Of a DNA stretch of 64,000 nucleotides, positions 27,026 through 35,703 are shown piece after piece (within the stretch, counting starts at the first letter, position 1; every line of letters begins with the position of its first letter). The translations under genes and the position numbers were made by a program. The stretch lies in the NCBI GenBank assembly GCA_963845445.1, contig CAWJSE010000002.1:992001-1056000 (forward strand). Reading direction: 5' to 3'. The notes under the pieces are model-generated. The model saw only the letters and a list, made by a program, of their open reading frames with translations, was not told the origin of the DNA and searched no databases. Origin of the DNA: JABDBL01 sp963845445 (GTDB lineage Bacteria; Cyanobacteriota; Vampirovibrionia; Obscuribacterales; Obscuribacteraceae).

Positions 27026-28525
27026 ATGCCAGGAGAAGCACCAGAAGGACGACCAATATCATTAGGCGAAGGCGCAGGGATGGCTAGCCCATTCAGCTAT
27101 GTATCCTTCGATAGCGCCCTATCAGGACCACCTTTGGTAGCAGGTGGCTTCGAATTACCGGCCACTACAATAGGAACCACCAACGGAACCGAAGCAATTG
27201 TCGGCGGCGGACCGTTAAATGGTTTTGTCAGTGGAGATGCTGCAACAGAAGGAACAGTACCAGGCGCACCGCAAAGTCTTGGAGCAGGTGCTGAAGCTCC
27301 TCCTAGCGCAACCCCGGGTGGTGGACCTGAAACTCAAGGAGCCGGTGCTAAAGTAGATGCTAATGCTGGCGCACCGAAACTTGGAGATAACGGTACAACA
27401 ACCCCAGGACAAGATAAAGCTAAGGAATTAACTGAATCAAAGCTTACCTTTAGTGCAGATAAGAGTCAGGCTCATCTGTTCATCGACAAAGAGGGTAATT
27501 TTTCGCCAAACAAGGATAAACCACTTGCCAAAGGACAGGAAGCCGTAGCTCACGTAGATCCTTCGCTGAAAGATATAAAAAAGATAGAGGCTGCCATAGA
27601 CAAAGCCAATGAAAAACTAGCAGAATCTGGAATCAAATTGAGAAAACCAGACAATCTAGCTGATGCTTTAAAGACTGTTCAAGATCAACAAGCCAAAGTT
27701 GCTGAAAAAGAAAAAGCAGCCGGCAAGAAAAATGAAGATCCAAGTAAGCCCGGTGCCAAAAAGCCAGTTCCTGACGGTGGTGGTGGCGGTGGCGGTGGTG
27801 GCGGTGCCCCTCCAAACAAACGTCAGCATGAGGGTGATAAGCCCGGTGGAAATAAAAATACCACCAAAACTGATGCCAGTGGTGTACCAAAATCATTCAA
27901 AGACAGCAGTGACTTTCTCTCAGAGAAGGGCGGCTTAAATCACGGCAGCTATGGAGATTATATGCATGCCGTCTATGATAATATACCTGGATTTAGCGGA
28001 GCAGGTGGACTCATGTCCCAATTTGCGGACATTGATAACGATCCGAACATGACGCCAGAACAAAAAGCTGCCGCAAAAGCCAAACTAATGGCTGAATTCC
28101 AAGAAAAGAATAAAGATAAGATCAAAGCGAATTCAGAAAAATACGCTAAAGAATCAGGTGAATTTGGAGACAAAGATTCTGCTGCCGGTTTCGAAAGCAT
28201 GGCTAAGAATCTTGCCGATCCTTCTAAAGCTGGTGACATAGTCAATCTATTATCTAAGTCCGATAAGATATCGAAAGCGACAGAAGGGAAGTCTGCAGAG
28301 GAAAAAGGTGTAGCCTTTAAAGTAGGCTTGACCTCAACGGATATAAGCAATGTCTTTGATAGTAGTGCGCAAAAGGCACTGGGCAATCTTGCACTGATAG
28401 AAGCCAAAGGAGTGGATTGGAAATCAACTGCCAAGGAAAGATCAGCGAAAGAAGCCGAAGCTACAGCAGAAGGAAAAGTCGTTGCTGAGATCATTGCCAA
28501 TCCATTCTCTTTCCGTCGTAAATAA
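27026..28525 (+). CDS. Low-complexity Gly-rich protein of unknown function
   Basis: 499 residues. ATG follows CAGGAGATAAAACC, a good ribosome binding site. About 110 residues are Gly/Pro/Ala-rich and disordered-looking. A helical Lys/Glu-rich region (about 130-240) follows, then a polyglycine run of nine or more residues, then a globular-looking C-terminal half with FLSEKGGLNHGSYGDYMHAV and a helical tail. No signal peptide or known domain recognised. It shares the CTCACAA promoter and precedes 28578-29924 by 52 bp, so the two are probably one operon. It could be a secreted partner of the island's YD-like proteins, which is inference only. Confidence 0.6.
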   Translation: MPGEAPEGRPISLGEGAGMASPFSYVSFDSALSGPPLVAGGFELPATTIGTTNGTEAIVGGGPLNGFVSGDAATEGTVPGAPQSLGAGAEAPPSATPGGGPETQGAGAKVDANAGAPKLGDNGTTTPGQDKAKELTESKLTFSADKSQAHLFIDKEGNFSPNKDKPLAKGQEAVAHVDPSLKDIKKIEAAIDKANEKLAESGIKLRKPDNLADALKTVQDQQAKVAEKEKAAGKKNEDPSKPGAKKPVPDGGGGGGGGGGAPPNKRQHEGDKPGGNKNTTKTDASGVPKSFKDSSDFLSEKGGLNHGSYGDYMHAVYDNIPGFSGAGGLMSQFADIDNDPNMTPEQKAAAKAKLMAEFQEKNKDKIKANSEKYAKESGEFGDKDSAAGFESMAKNLADPSKAGDIVNLLSKSDKISKATEGKSAEEKGVAFKVGLTSTDISNVFDSSAQKALGNLALIEAKGVDWKSTAKERSAKEAEATAEGKVVAEIIANPFSFRRK

Positions 28526-28577
28526 TACGACCAAGCAGAATAGTGAAACATAAAAGCATAAAAGGAGGTGAATACAG

Positions 28578-29924
28578 ATGGGTACTTGCTTAGATCAAGT
28601 AAAGGACACTGCGGACGCTCAACAAGAAGATAATGATGAGTTCAGAGAAGATGCTGGGGCTGATTTATCAAGGCCAGCCGCGGGTAATAGCACACTCTGC
28701 GATTATTTCAAATCATCCTCAAGCATCGAAATTCCTGAAGTAGATCTAGTTGAAAATCCATCTGATTCACCTTCAAACGGTGACGCTGAAGGCAAAGCCA
28801 ATGAAAGCGCCAAGCCAGCTGAAGGCGAGAAGTCGAGCGATAAAGTAGCCAAACATCTTTCCGAAAGAGTTGAAAAGTTACGTACCGAAAAAACTGCTGA
28901 AGAGAAACAATCCTGGGCAGAAAGATCCGTACAAGACGGAAAAGTTAAGTCTAAAGACCCATCTGTTGACGTTAAGAGTCCTGAGTTCAAAGCGGCTTTC
29001 GCTAAGGCAGTCCAAGAAAGATTAGCTAATGAATTAGAAGCTAAGCTTAGACTTAACACTCGTGACGGCATTCTAGCAGCGGTCGATCGTTTACGGGCAG
29101 CAGGAGGCGACGCTCTACCAGAAGATTTCGACGAAAAGGTAGCCAATTGGATAGAATTTCAAAAGAGACAACGTATCGGTAACGAAGAGGCAGCTCAACA
29201 GGGATTAACAGACGATGAAGGCAATCCTTTACGCTTTCCGTGTGAAAAATCAGATGAAGACTTGGCTGGCGCTATCAATGCTCTGGCTGAAACTTATGAG
29301 AATTTTGAACAAGGTAAACTTACAGGTGAAGCGGCAGAGGCCTATAATGGTCATCCTGGTGCCTTTTATCGTGACATGGAATCAATTGTAGATTTTTGTC
29401 TTGACCCGATTGAAGAAGATGATCAAGCGTCAATCGGCAGTTGTGCAATGAATACCCAATTAGTAGCAATGTGGACTAAGAGTCCTTTAGCTATGGCAGA
29501 GGCTACCCGCGACACAATGACTCAAGGCTGGGCTGATGTAGTCGGTGGCAGAATAGAACTGAGCGCTAATGAATTAGGACGAACCAGAGAAGAAACAAAT
29601 GGGCAGCCTCAGTCCGTCTTTATCGGCAATTCTATGATTGCCAGTGCTGCCTATGGGCGAATGCACTACAATGGTAATGTCATAGAAACAATGGATGAAG
29701 CGGCTGAATTTATAACTGGTTATTCTGTGTCAAGTATGGATGGAGCTTACCATAAGGTCAGTCCTGGACACTCAATGGGAGCAATGAATGTTCTTGCTGC
29801 AAATGGCGATGCGTATAGACGCCAATACAACCACTGGAAAGCCTTTGGTAAAGGCAACGAACCGGGTGATGGTAACGATAAGGATTGGGGACATATTAAT
29901 GTCCCGAACATACAAATAGGATAG
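28578..29924 (+). CDS. Unknown protein, possible Cys-peptidase-like C-terminal domain
   Basis: 448 residues, with a strong AAAGGAGGTG ribosome site eight bases before ATG. The N-terminal half is acidic/disordered (Glu/Ser/Lys-rich). The C-terminal about 190 residues are compact: a Cys at the start of a helix (SIGSCAMNTQLVAMW), then GHSMGAMNVL with a His, and a terminal GHINVPN. A Cys-then-His order, with the Cys at a helix N-terminus, is the layout of papain/NlpC-like folds, but I cannot confirm membership. Downstream of the Gly-rich gene in the same orientation and without its own CTCACAA site. Confidence 0.55.
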   Translation: MGTCLDQVKDTADAQQEDNDEFREDAGADLSRPAAGNSTLCDYFKSSSSIEIPEVDLVENPSDSPSNGDAEGKANESAKPAEGEKSSDKVAKHLSERVEKLRTEKTAEEKQSWAERSVQDGKVKSKDPSVDVKSPEFKAAFAKAVQERLANELEAKLRLNTRDGILAAVDRLRAAGGDALPEDFDEKVANWIEFQKRQRIGNEEAAQQGLTDDEGNPLRFPCEKSDEDLAGAINALAETYENFEQGKLTGEAAEAYNGHPGAFYRDMESIVDFCLDPIEEDDQASIGSCAMNTQLVAMWTKSPLAMAEATRDTMTQGWADVVGGRIELSANELGRTREETNGQPQSVFIGNSMIASAAYGRMHYNGNVIETMDEAAEFITGYSVSSMDGAYHKVSPGHSMGAMNVLAANGDAYRRQYNHWKAFGKGNEPGDGNDKDWGHINVPNIQIG

Positions 29925-30112
29925 TTTACCTGTCCTAGGTAGTACTTGATTTGACAGTTTCGATTTCATGCGGCGGTTGAAAAGGATCTGTCGAAATTAT
30001 TTTCGAGCAATTTTTCTTGTGTCAGATCAGCTTGGAACCAGTTCAGCTTACCGTAAGTTACTTGCAGTCAACTCGTGGCGTTTTTTCAGGTAGACAAAAC
30101 TGCTAGCATAGA

Positions 30113-32452
30113 TTAACGACGGATAGTTCTTTCCTTCGCCTCTGGAACTCTCCTTCTCTGTTCGGCTGCATCTATTTTTTGTTGCAGAACAATAGCATAA
30201 GCCAATTCATATCTGTAAGCAGCAGTATTTTTGTCCTGCTCATTAGCTATGCTATTAACTGTCGGCAATTTCACATATCTGCTCAAATAAGTTTCTCCAG
30301 ACATTGGTTTACCATCCTTTTGCTTAGGTAGTATAGGAGCTAATTCTTTAGCAAATAGTTTTTCATATCTATCCTTTGCCCTAGACAAACGAATATCTGT
30401 ATCCAGTGGCTTCATTGACCGCGGTAAATTAGCATTTGTTCGAGAACCAGGCATTATGCTTTCAGTCATACTCTTAGCCTTAAATTCAAATCGTGTTCCT
30501 GCGAAGGGTTCAAAAGGATTATTAGCGTCCCTGGGAGCCGTAGCTAAAATGTCGCCATTTCTCAAAATCTCGAGGTCAGTTACTGTTGCTTTGACAGTGG
30601 TTTCGGGCTCAGAATTTGGCCGAACAAAATTAGTAGTTGAAAGTACCTTCTCCGTTAGGCTATATTCTTGCAAACGCTGATTGTGAGCAGGCTTTGCCCG
30701 ACTAGGGGTGGTGATAGGCAAAGCCTCTAAAGTACGTTGCATATTCCTGCCACTAGCATCGGTGAAAGTGTCTACAATCTTTTTAGGATGCTCAAGATCT
30801 GATCCAGGTGTAATAACCCGCTTAGCACCACTGGGCAAGATTACTTCTACTGGGCTGAGTGTTGTTCCACTCTTATCTTTACCAACCTGGTATTTAGTAG
30901 TAGTTAAATCTAAATCCACTAAAACAATCTTGCCATCTTTATCTTCGTAAGATAAGCGCCCATCCGGCTGTGGCATTGCTTCTTTACCTGATGCAGTCCA
31001 AAGCTCGCTTTTGGCACCATTAGCAAACGCATTTACCTTGGCTAATTCTTGTCCGCCTCCTTTGCGGTCTTTCCAAATATATTCTAAATAATGGTCTTTA
31101 TCTTTCATGGCTCGAATCATGTTGCCGCGCTGATCACTGAAAAGAATAGGACCACCCGGATATTCAATTTTCTGGCTCCTATCATTGAATTCTGTATGGA
31201 TAGCTTTGTTGCCGTCTTGGTAGCGAACCACACCATTCTCTTTAATATCTATACCAAATCGTGGTGCCAATTTTTGACCCTTTTTAAGAGGCGAATGAGA
31301 TCCAGCTCCAACCACTCGCCCTAGCCATTTATCTTCGTTGCCATCTTGCTTATCCCAAACAATTTCTGTGCCATTTAGAGGGTCTGCCTCATAAATACGC
31401 GGTTTGCCATTTATAAAACCTGCTATATATTTTTTACCTGGTTTACCATAAAGCGCATGCCCTTCAGTATCTCTTAGTATTTCATTTTTCTGGTTTATTT
31501 TCGGGGCAAAACTTTGCACCCCTATGAATCGACCACTTTCATTGTATGTTTTTACTATATGCGACCCGTCTCGTTGCTCTCCTGGATCTTGCAGTACTTC
31601 TATACCATTGGGGTAACAGACTCTGGTCACCGGCACTGACTTGTCGCCTCTTTTGATAGTGTCTTCTCCTTCATAGGAATAAGCGAGATCAGCTGACAGA
31701 CTGCGTTTTCCTTGCGGAGTGGTATATTCCACTCCTTTTTGATCTCGACATTCCCATTTTTTTTCTTCCTTGTTAAGAGTGTGGGTAAAGACGGATCCGG
31801 GGAATTTTGCCGGAATCTCCACTTTATACTCGTTCGGTTGTTGGGATTTACCTTCATAAGCAAAGCCACGTATTTTCGCCCCTCTAGCAACCGCCTCAGC
31901 AGATGGTATCACTTTTGTTGCTCGTCCCTCGGTATCAAATTGCACATCAAATTTATCTTGTCCCACAGGTAGAACTGCACCATTTCCTCGAACGATCACC
32001 TTTTGCCCCTTCTCATCCAAATAAGTAAGGTTGCCATTTGCGCTCAATTCCACTTTGGAACGATTTAGCTCGTTAGGCAAAGATTTGCCATCTTTGCTAA
32101 AAGGTTTAAATGTATCGCCATCTTTATCACGCTTATACACAACTTGGGTATGATTGGTGCGAATTTCAACTAAGCTTTCTAACCTCTTTGCTGCATCATT
32201 GCTGTAACTAGCAAGAATTTCAGAACCATCAGTGCGCCCAATCCGCCTTACTAAGCCATTTGCATCTGTTTCTACCGTCGCTCCGATAGCAGTCACTTTT
32301 TTATCTAACTTTTCTGCACCATTGGGTGCTGTACCCTTTAATCTCTCCTTAGTAACCTCTTCCATAGAACGATTGGCAGCTTGGGTACCGGACTTATCAT
32401 CGCTGCCCTCTGCTTTCTTGGGTTCCTGAAATTCGGCTGTCATATGTGCCAT
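30113..32452 (-). CDS. Large YD-repeat-like protein, unknown function
   Basis: 779 residues. Nearly the whole protein consists of short beta modules such as RIGRTDGSEILASYSNDA, LTYLDEKGQKVIVRGNG and VVRYQDGNKAIHTEFND, the most complete YD/RHS-like repeat array here. No RHS core signature or C-terminal toxin domain is visible. It ends with a charged helical segment. The start codon lies 17 bp after the stop of the thioredoxin-domain gene, so the two form an operon. A single thioredoxin next to such a protein suggests disulfide handling, although the YD protein itself has few Cys. Confidence 0.6.
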   Translation of the reverse strand: MAHMTAEFQEPKKAEGSDDKSGTQAANRSMEEVTKERLKGTAPNGAEKLDKKVTAIGATVETDANGLVRRIGRTDGSEILASYSNDAAKRLESLVEIRTNHTQVVYKRDKDGDTFKPFSKDGKSLPNELNRSKVELSANGNLTYLDEKGQKVIVRGNGAVLPVGQDKFDVQFDTEGRATKVIPSAEAVARGAKIRGFAYEGKSQQPNEYKVEIPAKFPGSVFTHTLNKEEKKWECRDQKGVEYTTPQGKRSLSADLAYSYEGEDTIKRGDKSVPVTRVCYPNGIEVLQDPGEQRDGSHIVKTYNESGRFIGVQSFAPKINQKNEILRDTEGHALYGKPGKKYIAGFINGKPRIYEADPLNGTEIVWDKQDGNEDKWLGRVVGAGSHSPLKKGQKLAPRFGIDIKENGVVRYQDGNKAIHTEFNDRSQKIEYPGGPILFSDQRGNMIRAMKDKDHYLEYIWKDRKGGGQELAKVNAFANGAKSELWTASGKEAMPQPDGRLSYEDKDGKIVLVDLDLTTTKYQVGKDKSGTTLSPVEVILPSGAKRVITPGSDLEHPKKIVDTFTDASGRNMQRTLEALPITTPSRAKPAHNQRLQEYSLTEKVLSTTNFVRPNSEPETTVKATVTDLEILRNGDILATAPRDANNPFEPFAGTRFEFKAKSMTESIMPGSRTNANLPRSMKPLDTDIRLSRAKDRYEKLFAKELAPILPKQKDGKPMSGETYLSRYVKLPTVNSIANEQDKNTAAYRYELAYAIVLQQKIDAAEQRRRVPEAKERTIRR

Positions 32453-32469
32453 AATAAATTTTCCGCTTG

Positions 32470-33507
32470 CTAGCGCCTCTGTTGTATCAAAAGCGAAAAT
32501 TCTTCATACGACAGCCCACCTACTTTTGCATGATCAGGATGATCATAATCAGGCGGATTAAAAACTGCTACATGTGGATAGCCGCTAACATGTCCGGCAT
32601 TCAATGCTGCCGTAATACTGTTCGCACCACCTTCAGCCTGATCGCCATCTATGTGTACATAAACAGCGTCTATTTTTGGCTTGTTAGTATCACTATTCCT
32701 GCCTTCTAAAAATGAGAGGGCCTCCCTATCCATTTGCTGACAAGGCCCGCACCAAGTGGCATAAACATCTATCACCAGAGGCAAGCCTAATTCTTGAGCT
32801 AATTTCTTTGCTTCAAGCGCCTCACTAACAGTGGTAATTTCCAAAGGTTTGGGCGCCTCCCCAGCTTTACTCAAATCAGCCAATAACTTTGGTGATAACT
32901 CATTCTGCAGCGATCTGATATAAGCCTGTCTCTCCATTTGAATTATCCTGGCTCTTTGTACTTCCTTTAACTGCTCCGCTTGTCGAGTTTGCTGTTCTTG
33001 CTGGGCCTTTATTGCCTGCTCGGATGGCACAGCTTTGGCTGGCTCTTTTGCTGCTGGTCCATTCTGCCCCTGTGAACCATGCTCTGCGGTCACTCTACTT
33101 TGCGCAGTTATTACTCGGCTGCGAGCAAATGCCTCAATTGGCGCTGCGTGAGTTCTGGCAATAATTGCATCAGCCTTTATTAGAACTTCGCGTATCTCTT
33201 GGTTATGATTTTCATTGGACACACTAAGCGGCTGCGCTTGATCCAATGCTCTCTGTCCACCACTTTCATTACTTGTTCCAGCAGCTATATCTAAGCCATT
33301 AATTTCTGGCGGCAACTGGTCGCCATCCAAAAGCGCCACAGCCGATGCTAACGTTCGAGCGATGTTCTGATTGCTGCTCGGTGTAGAAAGCGCTCCTGCA
33401 GCTTCGTGCTTAGCCGATGAGAACTGCCCATCAGGCGATTCACTGCCTGGGGCTTGTTCCTCAGTATTGCCTGTATCTTGCGATTCAAAAATTAGCGAAT
33501 TATTCAT
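32470..33507 (-). CDS. Thioredoxin-domain protein with long N-terminal region
   Basis: 345 residues from ATG 33507 (the frame extends to a TTG at 33555). ATG 33507 puts the start 63 bp from the CTCACAA box, the same distance as for the gene at 19314. The first about 210 residues are Gln/Ala/Glu-rich and partly coiled-coil; a C-terminal thioredoxin fold has VIDVYATWCGPCQQMDREA with the WCGPC redox centre and a later YPHVAVFNPP (cis-Pro segment). No signal peptide is obvious, so the redox domain may act in the cytosol unless export is by another route. Co-transcribed with the YD-like protein. Confidence 0.75.
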   Translation of the reverse strand: MNNSLIFESQDTGNTEEQAPGSESPDGQFSSAKHEAAGALSTPSSNQNIARTLASAVALLDGDQLPPEINGLDIAAGTSNESGGQRALDQAQPLSVSNENHNQEIREVLIKADAIIARTHAAPIEAFARSRVITAQSRVTAEHGSQGQNGPAAKEPAKAVPSEQAIKAQQEQQTRQAEQLKEVQRARIIQMERQAYIRSLQNELSPKLLADLSKAGEAPKPLEITTVSEALEAKKLAQELGLPLVIDVYATWCGPCQQMDREALSFLEGRNSDTNKPKIDAVYVHIDGDQAEGGANSITAALNAGHVSGYPHVAVFNPPDYDHPDHAKVGGLSYEEFSLLIQQRR

Positions 33508-33569
33508 AACACTTTCATTCAGAGCTAAATTGCTATCACTTTCAAGCTTAAACAAGAAATGTGATTTTA

Positions 33570-33598
33570 TTGGGAGAAATTTGTGAGAAATTGGTGAA
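33570..33598 (-). promoter_or_regulatory. CTCACAA-type direct repeat, three half sites
   Basis: Three 11-bp-period half sites: TTCACCA, CTCACAA and CTCCCAA (gene-sense order), ending 63 bp before ATG 33507. The spacing matches the two YD-like genes. Confidence 0.55.
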
Positions 33599-33610
33599 AC
33601 GAAGCACAGA

Positions 33611-33648
33611 CAATAGGGAGGGAGCTATTTTTAGCTCCCTCCCTATTG
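33611..33648. terminator. 16-bp perfect inverted repeat, probable terminator
   Basis: Arms CAATAGGGAGGGAGCT and its exact complement with a 6-base ATTTTT loop. It sits between the TPR gene's end (33676) and the CTCACAA promoter. U-tract is weak (TATTG), so an attenuating or insulating hairpin is also possible. Confidence 0.5.
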
Positions 33649-33675
33649 AACAAATATTCTCTAAACAGTTTTGAA

Positions 33676-34755
33676 CTATTTAGCGTTGTTCTCTAATTTT
33701 TCCACACCATCTTTGGCTGCTTTTACTTCAGGATTAATAGTCAAAGCTTTTTTATATTGCTCTAAAGCATCCTTTGTTTTGCCCATTTTTTCCAACAATT
33801 GCCCATACTCTACTATCGCTGTCACATCTTGCGGTGAGAGCTTAAGAGCTTCTTCATACTCCAGTTTGGCTGCTTCCGTTTGTCCTTGCTTATTTAGAGC
33901 TGTGGCTAAACGTCTATGGGCTGGGCTGAAGCCAGGGCACAGTTTAAGTGCTTTTTTCTGTTCAGCAATCGCAGCCTTATAATCGCCTTGCTTTTCGTAC
34001 ATCCAACCCAAAGCACTAATAGCATTAGGATGGGCGGGGGCTACTTTTAAAGCGTGCTTATACTGGTCGATTGCTTCAGTTGTTTTATCGCTATCAGCAT
34101 AAACATTGCCAAGATTAATATAGGCTTCTGGAATGTTTTTGTTTATTTCAATGGCCTTTCTTTCTTCGATAATGGCATTATCGTAATCTTGTTTCTGAGA
34201 GTAGACTACACCCAAATTAAGATGTGGAGCTGGATCTTCCGGTTTTAACAGCATAGCGCTTTTATAAGTGGTGACCGCTTCGTCAAGTTTACCCATATGG
34301 GTATAAGCATATCCCAAATCCAGTAAAGCTCTAAAACTAGTGGGTTTCAATTCTACAGCTTGTTTAAACTCTTCTAGAGCCAGGTCAGTTTTATCTTGAT
34401 TAGAATATATTTGGCCCAGGATTACATGTGGTAAAAAATACTTCGGATCGAGTTTTATCGCAGTCTGCTCTGCAGTAATAGCTGCCTCATAATCCTCAAT
34501 CCCAGCAAGCGCCGCACCTAGTCTCTCATGAGCCCGCGCGGCTTCAGGTAATTGACGTACCGCCTCACGGTATTGCTCTGCCGCCTCTTTTAACTTCAAA
34601 TGTGCATAATAATCTTCGCCCTTTTTAAAGGCTGGATTTTCTGACAATGATTGATCAACTAGTACAGATTGCACCGCACCCTGAGCGGGAGCAACAAATA
34701 TTGCCAGAAGAAATGCAAAAATTGCAATTGCTAAAAATCTCGTTTGTTTAATCAC
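33676..34755 (-). CDS. Exported tetratricopeptide-repeat protein
   Basis: 359 residues. A signal peptide (FLAIAIFAFLLAIFVAPAQG) is followed by about eight or nine consecutive 34-residue TPR units from residue 45 to the end, e.g. PHVILGQIYSNQDKTDLALE and PEAYINLGNVYADSDKTTEA. TPR superhelices are protein-binding scaffolds, here outside the cytoplasm. Single gene, with the deoC end about 55 bp upstream. No specific partner is suggested. Confidence 0.85.
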   Translation of the reverse strand: MIKQTRFLAIAIFAFLLAIFVAPAQGAVQSVLVDQSLSENPAFKKGEDYYAHLKLKEAAEQYREAVRQLPEAARAHERLGAALAGIEDYEAAITAEQTAIKLDPKYFLPHVILGQIYSNQDKTDLALEEFKQAVELKPTSFRALLDLGYAYTHMGKLDEAVTTYKSAMLLKPEDPAPHLNLGVVYSQKQDYDNAIIEERKAIEINKNIPEAYINLGNVYADSDKTTEAIDQYKHALKVAPAHPNAISALGWMYEKQGDYKAAIAEQKKALKLCPGFSPAHRRLATALNKQGQTEAAKLEYEEALKLSPQDVTAIVEYGQLLEKMGKTKDALEQYKKALTINPEVKAAKDGVEKLENNAK

Positions 34756-34810
34756 TTAATTATCTACTCCTTTGCCTTTAAACACCACATTCGATACCAA
34801 TATTAAATAC

Positions 34811-35665
34811 CTAAGACACTAAAGATGACACCGAAGAAATATACTTCATCGTTTTGGCCTTGCTACCCTTATAACGAGCTTCACCGAGTATATTAACACT
34901 TGAAGAAGTACCCAGACGACTGGCGCCCGCTTCAATAAGAGCCATTGCGTGATTATAATCTTTAATACCGCCGCTGGCTTTAATTTTGATCTCTTTACCA
35001 TTATCAAGATTGAGCTTATCAATTGTTTGCTTCAACAATGCTACGTCTTCAACAGTGGCTCCCTTGCCATCTCTAACAAAGCCAGTAGACGTTTTAACCA
35101 TTGCTGCCCCAGCTTTTGCACAAAGTTGTGTTGCCACAACTTTCTCCTCATTGCTGAGTAAGTCACATTCAATAATTACTTTTACCAGATAATCTTTGGC
35201 AACCCTTACAATCGAACGAATTTCATTCAATACATGATCAGTATCTAATTCTTTCAACGCACCAATATTGATTACCATATCCAATTCTTCTGCTCCCTCG
35301 AAAAGAGCGCGCTGAGCTTGAGCAATTTTTATATCAGTCAAATCAGCTCCTAGGGGGAATCCGACCACTGTAGCCACTGCTACTCGCGTCGAAGAAAGTT
35401 CTCGCACTGCTCGCTTGACATGAAAAGGATTTACACAAACAGCAAACATTTTATATTCCGCCGCTTCAGCACAGTGTCTGACTATCTCCTGCACTGTTGC
35501 AGCTGGATTTAAAAGTGTGTGGTCAATGCAATTGGCCAAAGCTAAAACCCACGGTTTAGCAAAACCTACTTCAGAAAGCTTTTCATCAAACGAATTGCCC
35601 TCATTAGTATTATTACTTGACTTGCGTTTCTTACCACGCTCTTTCTTTACAGCCATCGCCTTCAT
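34811..35665 (-). CDS. deoC: Deoxyribose-phosphate aldolase
   Basis: 284 residues. DeoC core: CIDHTLLNPAAT at the start, VVGFPLG, the Schiff-base Lys in AAMVKTSTGF and the second Lys in IKIKASGGIKD. The enzyme cleaves 2-deoxyribose 5-phosphate to glyceraldehyde 3-phosphate and acetaldehyde. The first about 40 residues are an added basic, low-complexity extension (KKERGKKRKSSN), so the true start may be further in. Starts about 38 bp after carB ends. A gene for using the acetaldehyde (adh at 15 kb) is not linked. Confidence 0.92.
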   Translation of the reverse strand: MKAMAVKKERGKKRKSSNNTNEGNSFDEKLSEVGFAKPWVLALANCIDHTLLNPAATVQEIVRHCAEAAEYKMFAVCVNPFHVKRAVRELSSTRVAVATVVGFPLGADLTDIKIAQAQRALFEGAEELDMVINIGALKELDTDHVLNEIRSIVRVAKDYLVKVIIECDLLSNEEKVVATQLCAKAGAAMVKTSTGFVRDGKGATVEDVALLKQTIDKLNLDNGKEIKIKASGGIKDYNHAMALIEAGASRLGTSSSVNILGEARYKGSKAKTMKYISSVSSLVS

Positions 35666-35703
35666 TTACCCAAGCTAATTGCCTGAATAATTATATTGCC
35701 ACT

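Noticed and set aside
27973..28551. 192-residue minus-strand ORF
   Set aside because: Antisense shadow of the Gly-rich protein gene, made open by its codon composition.
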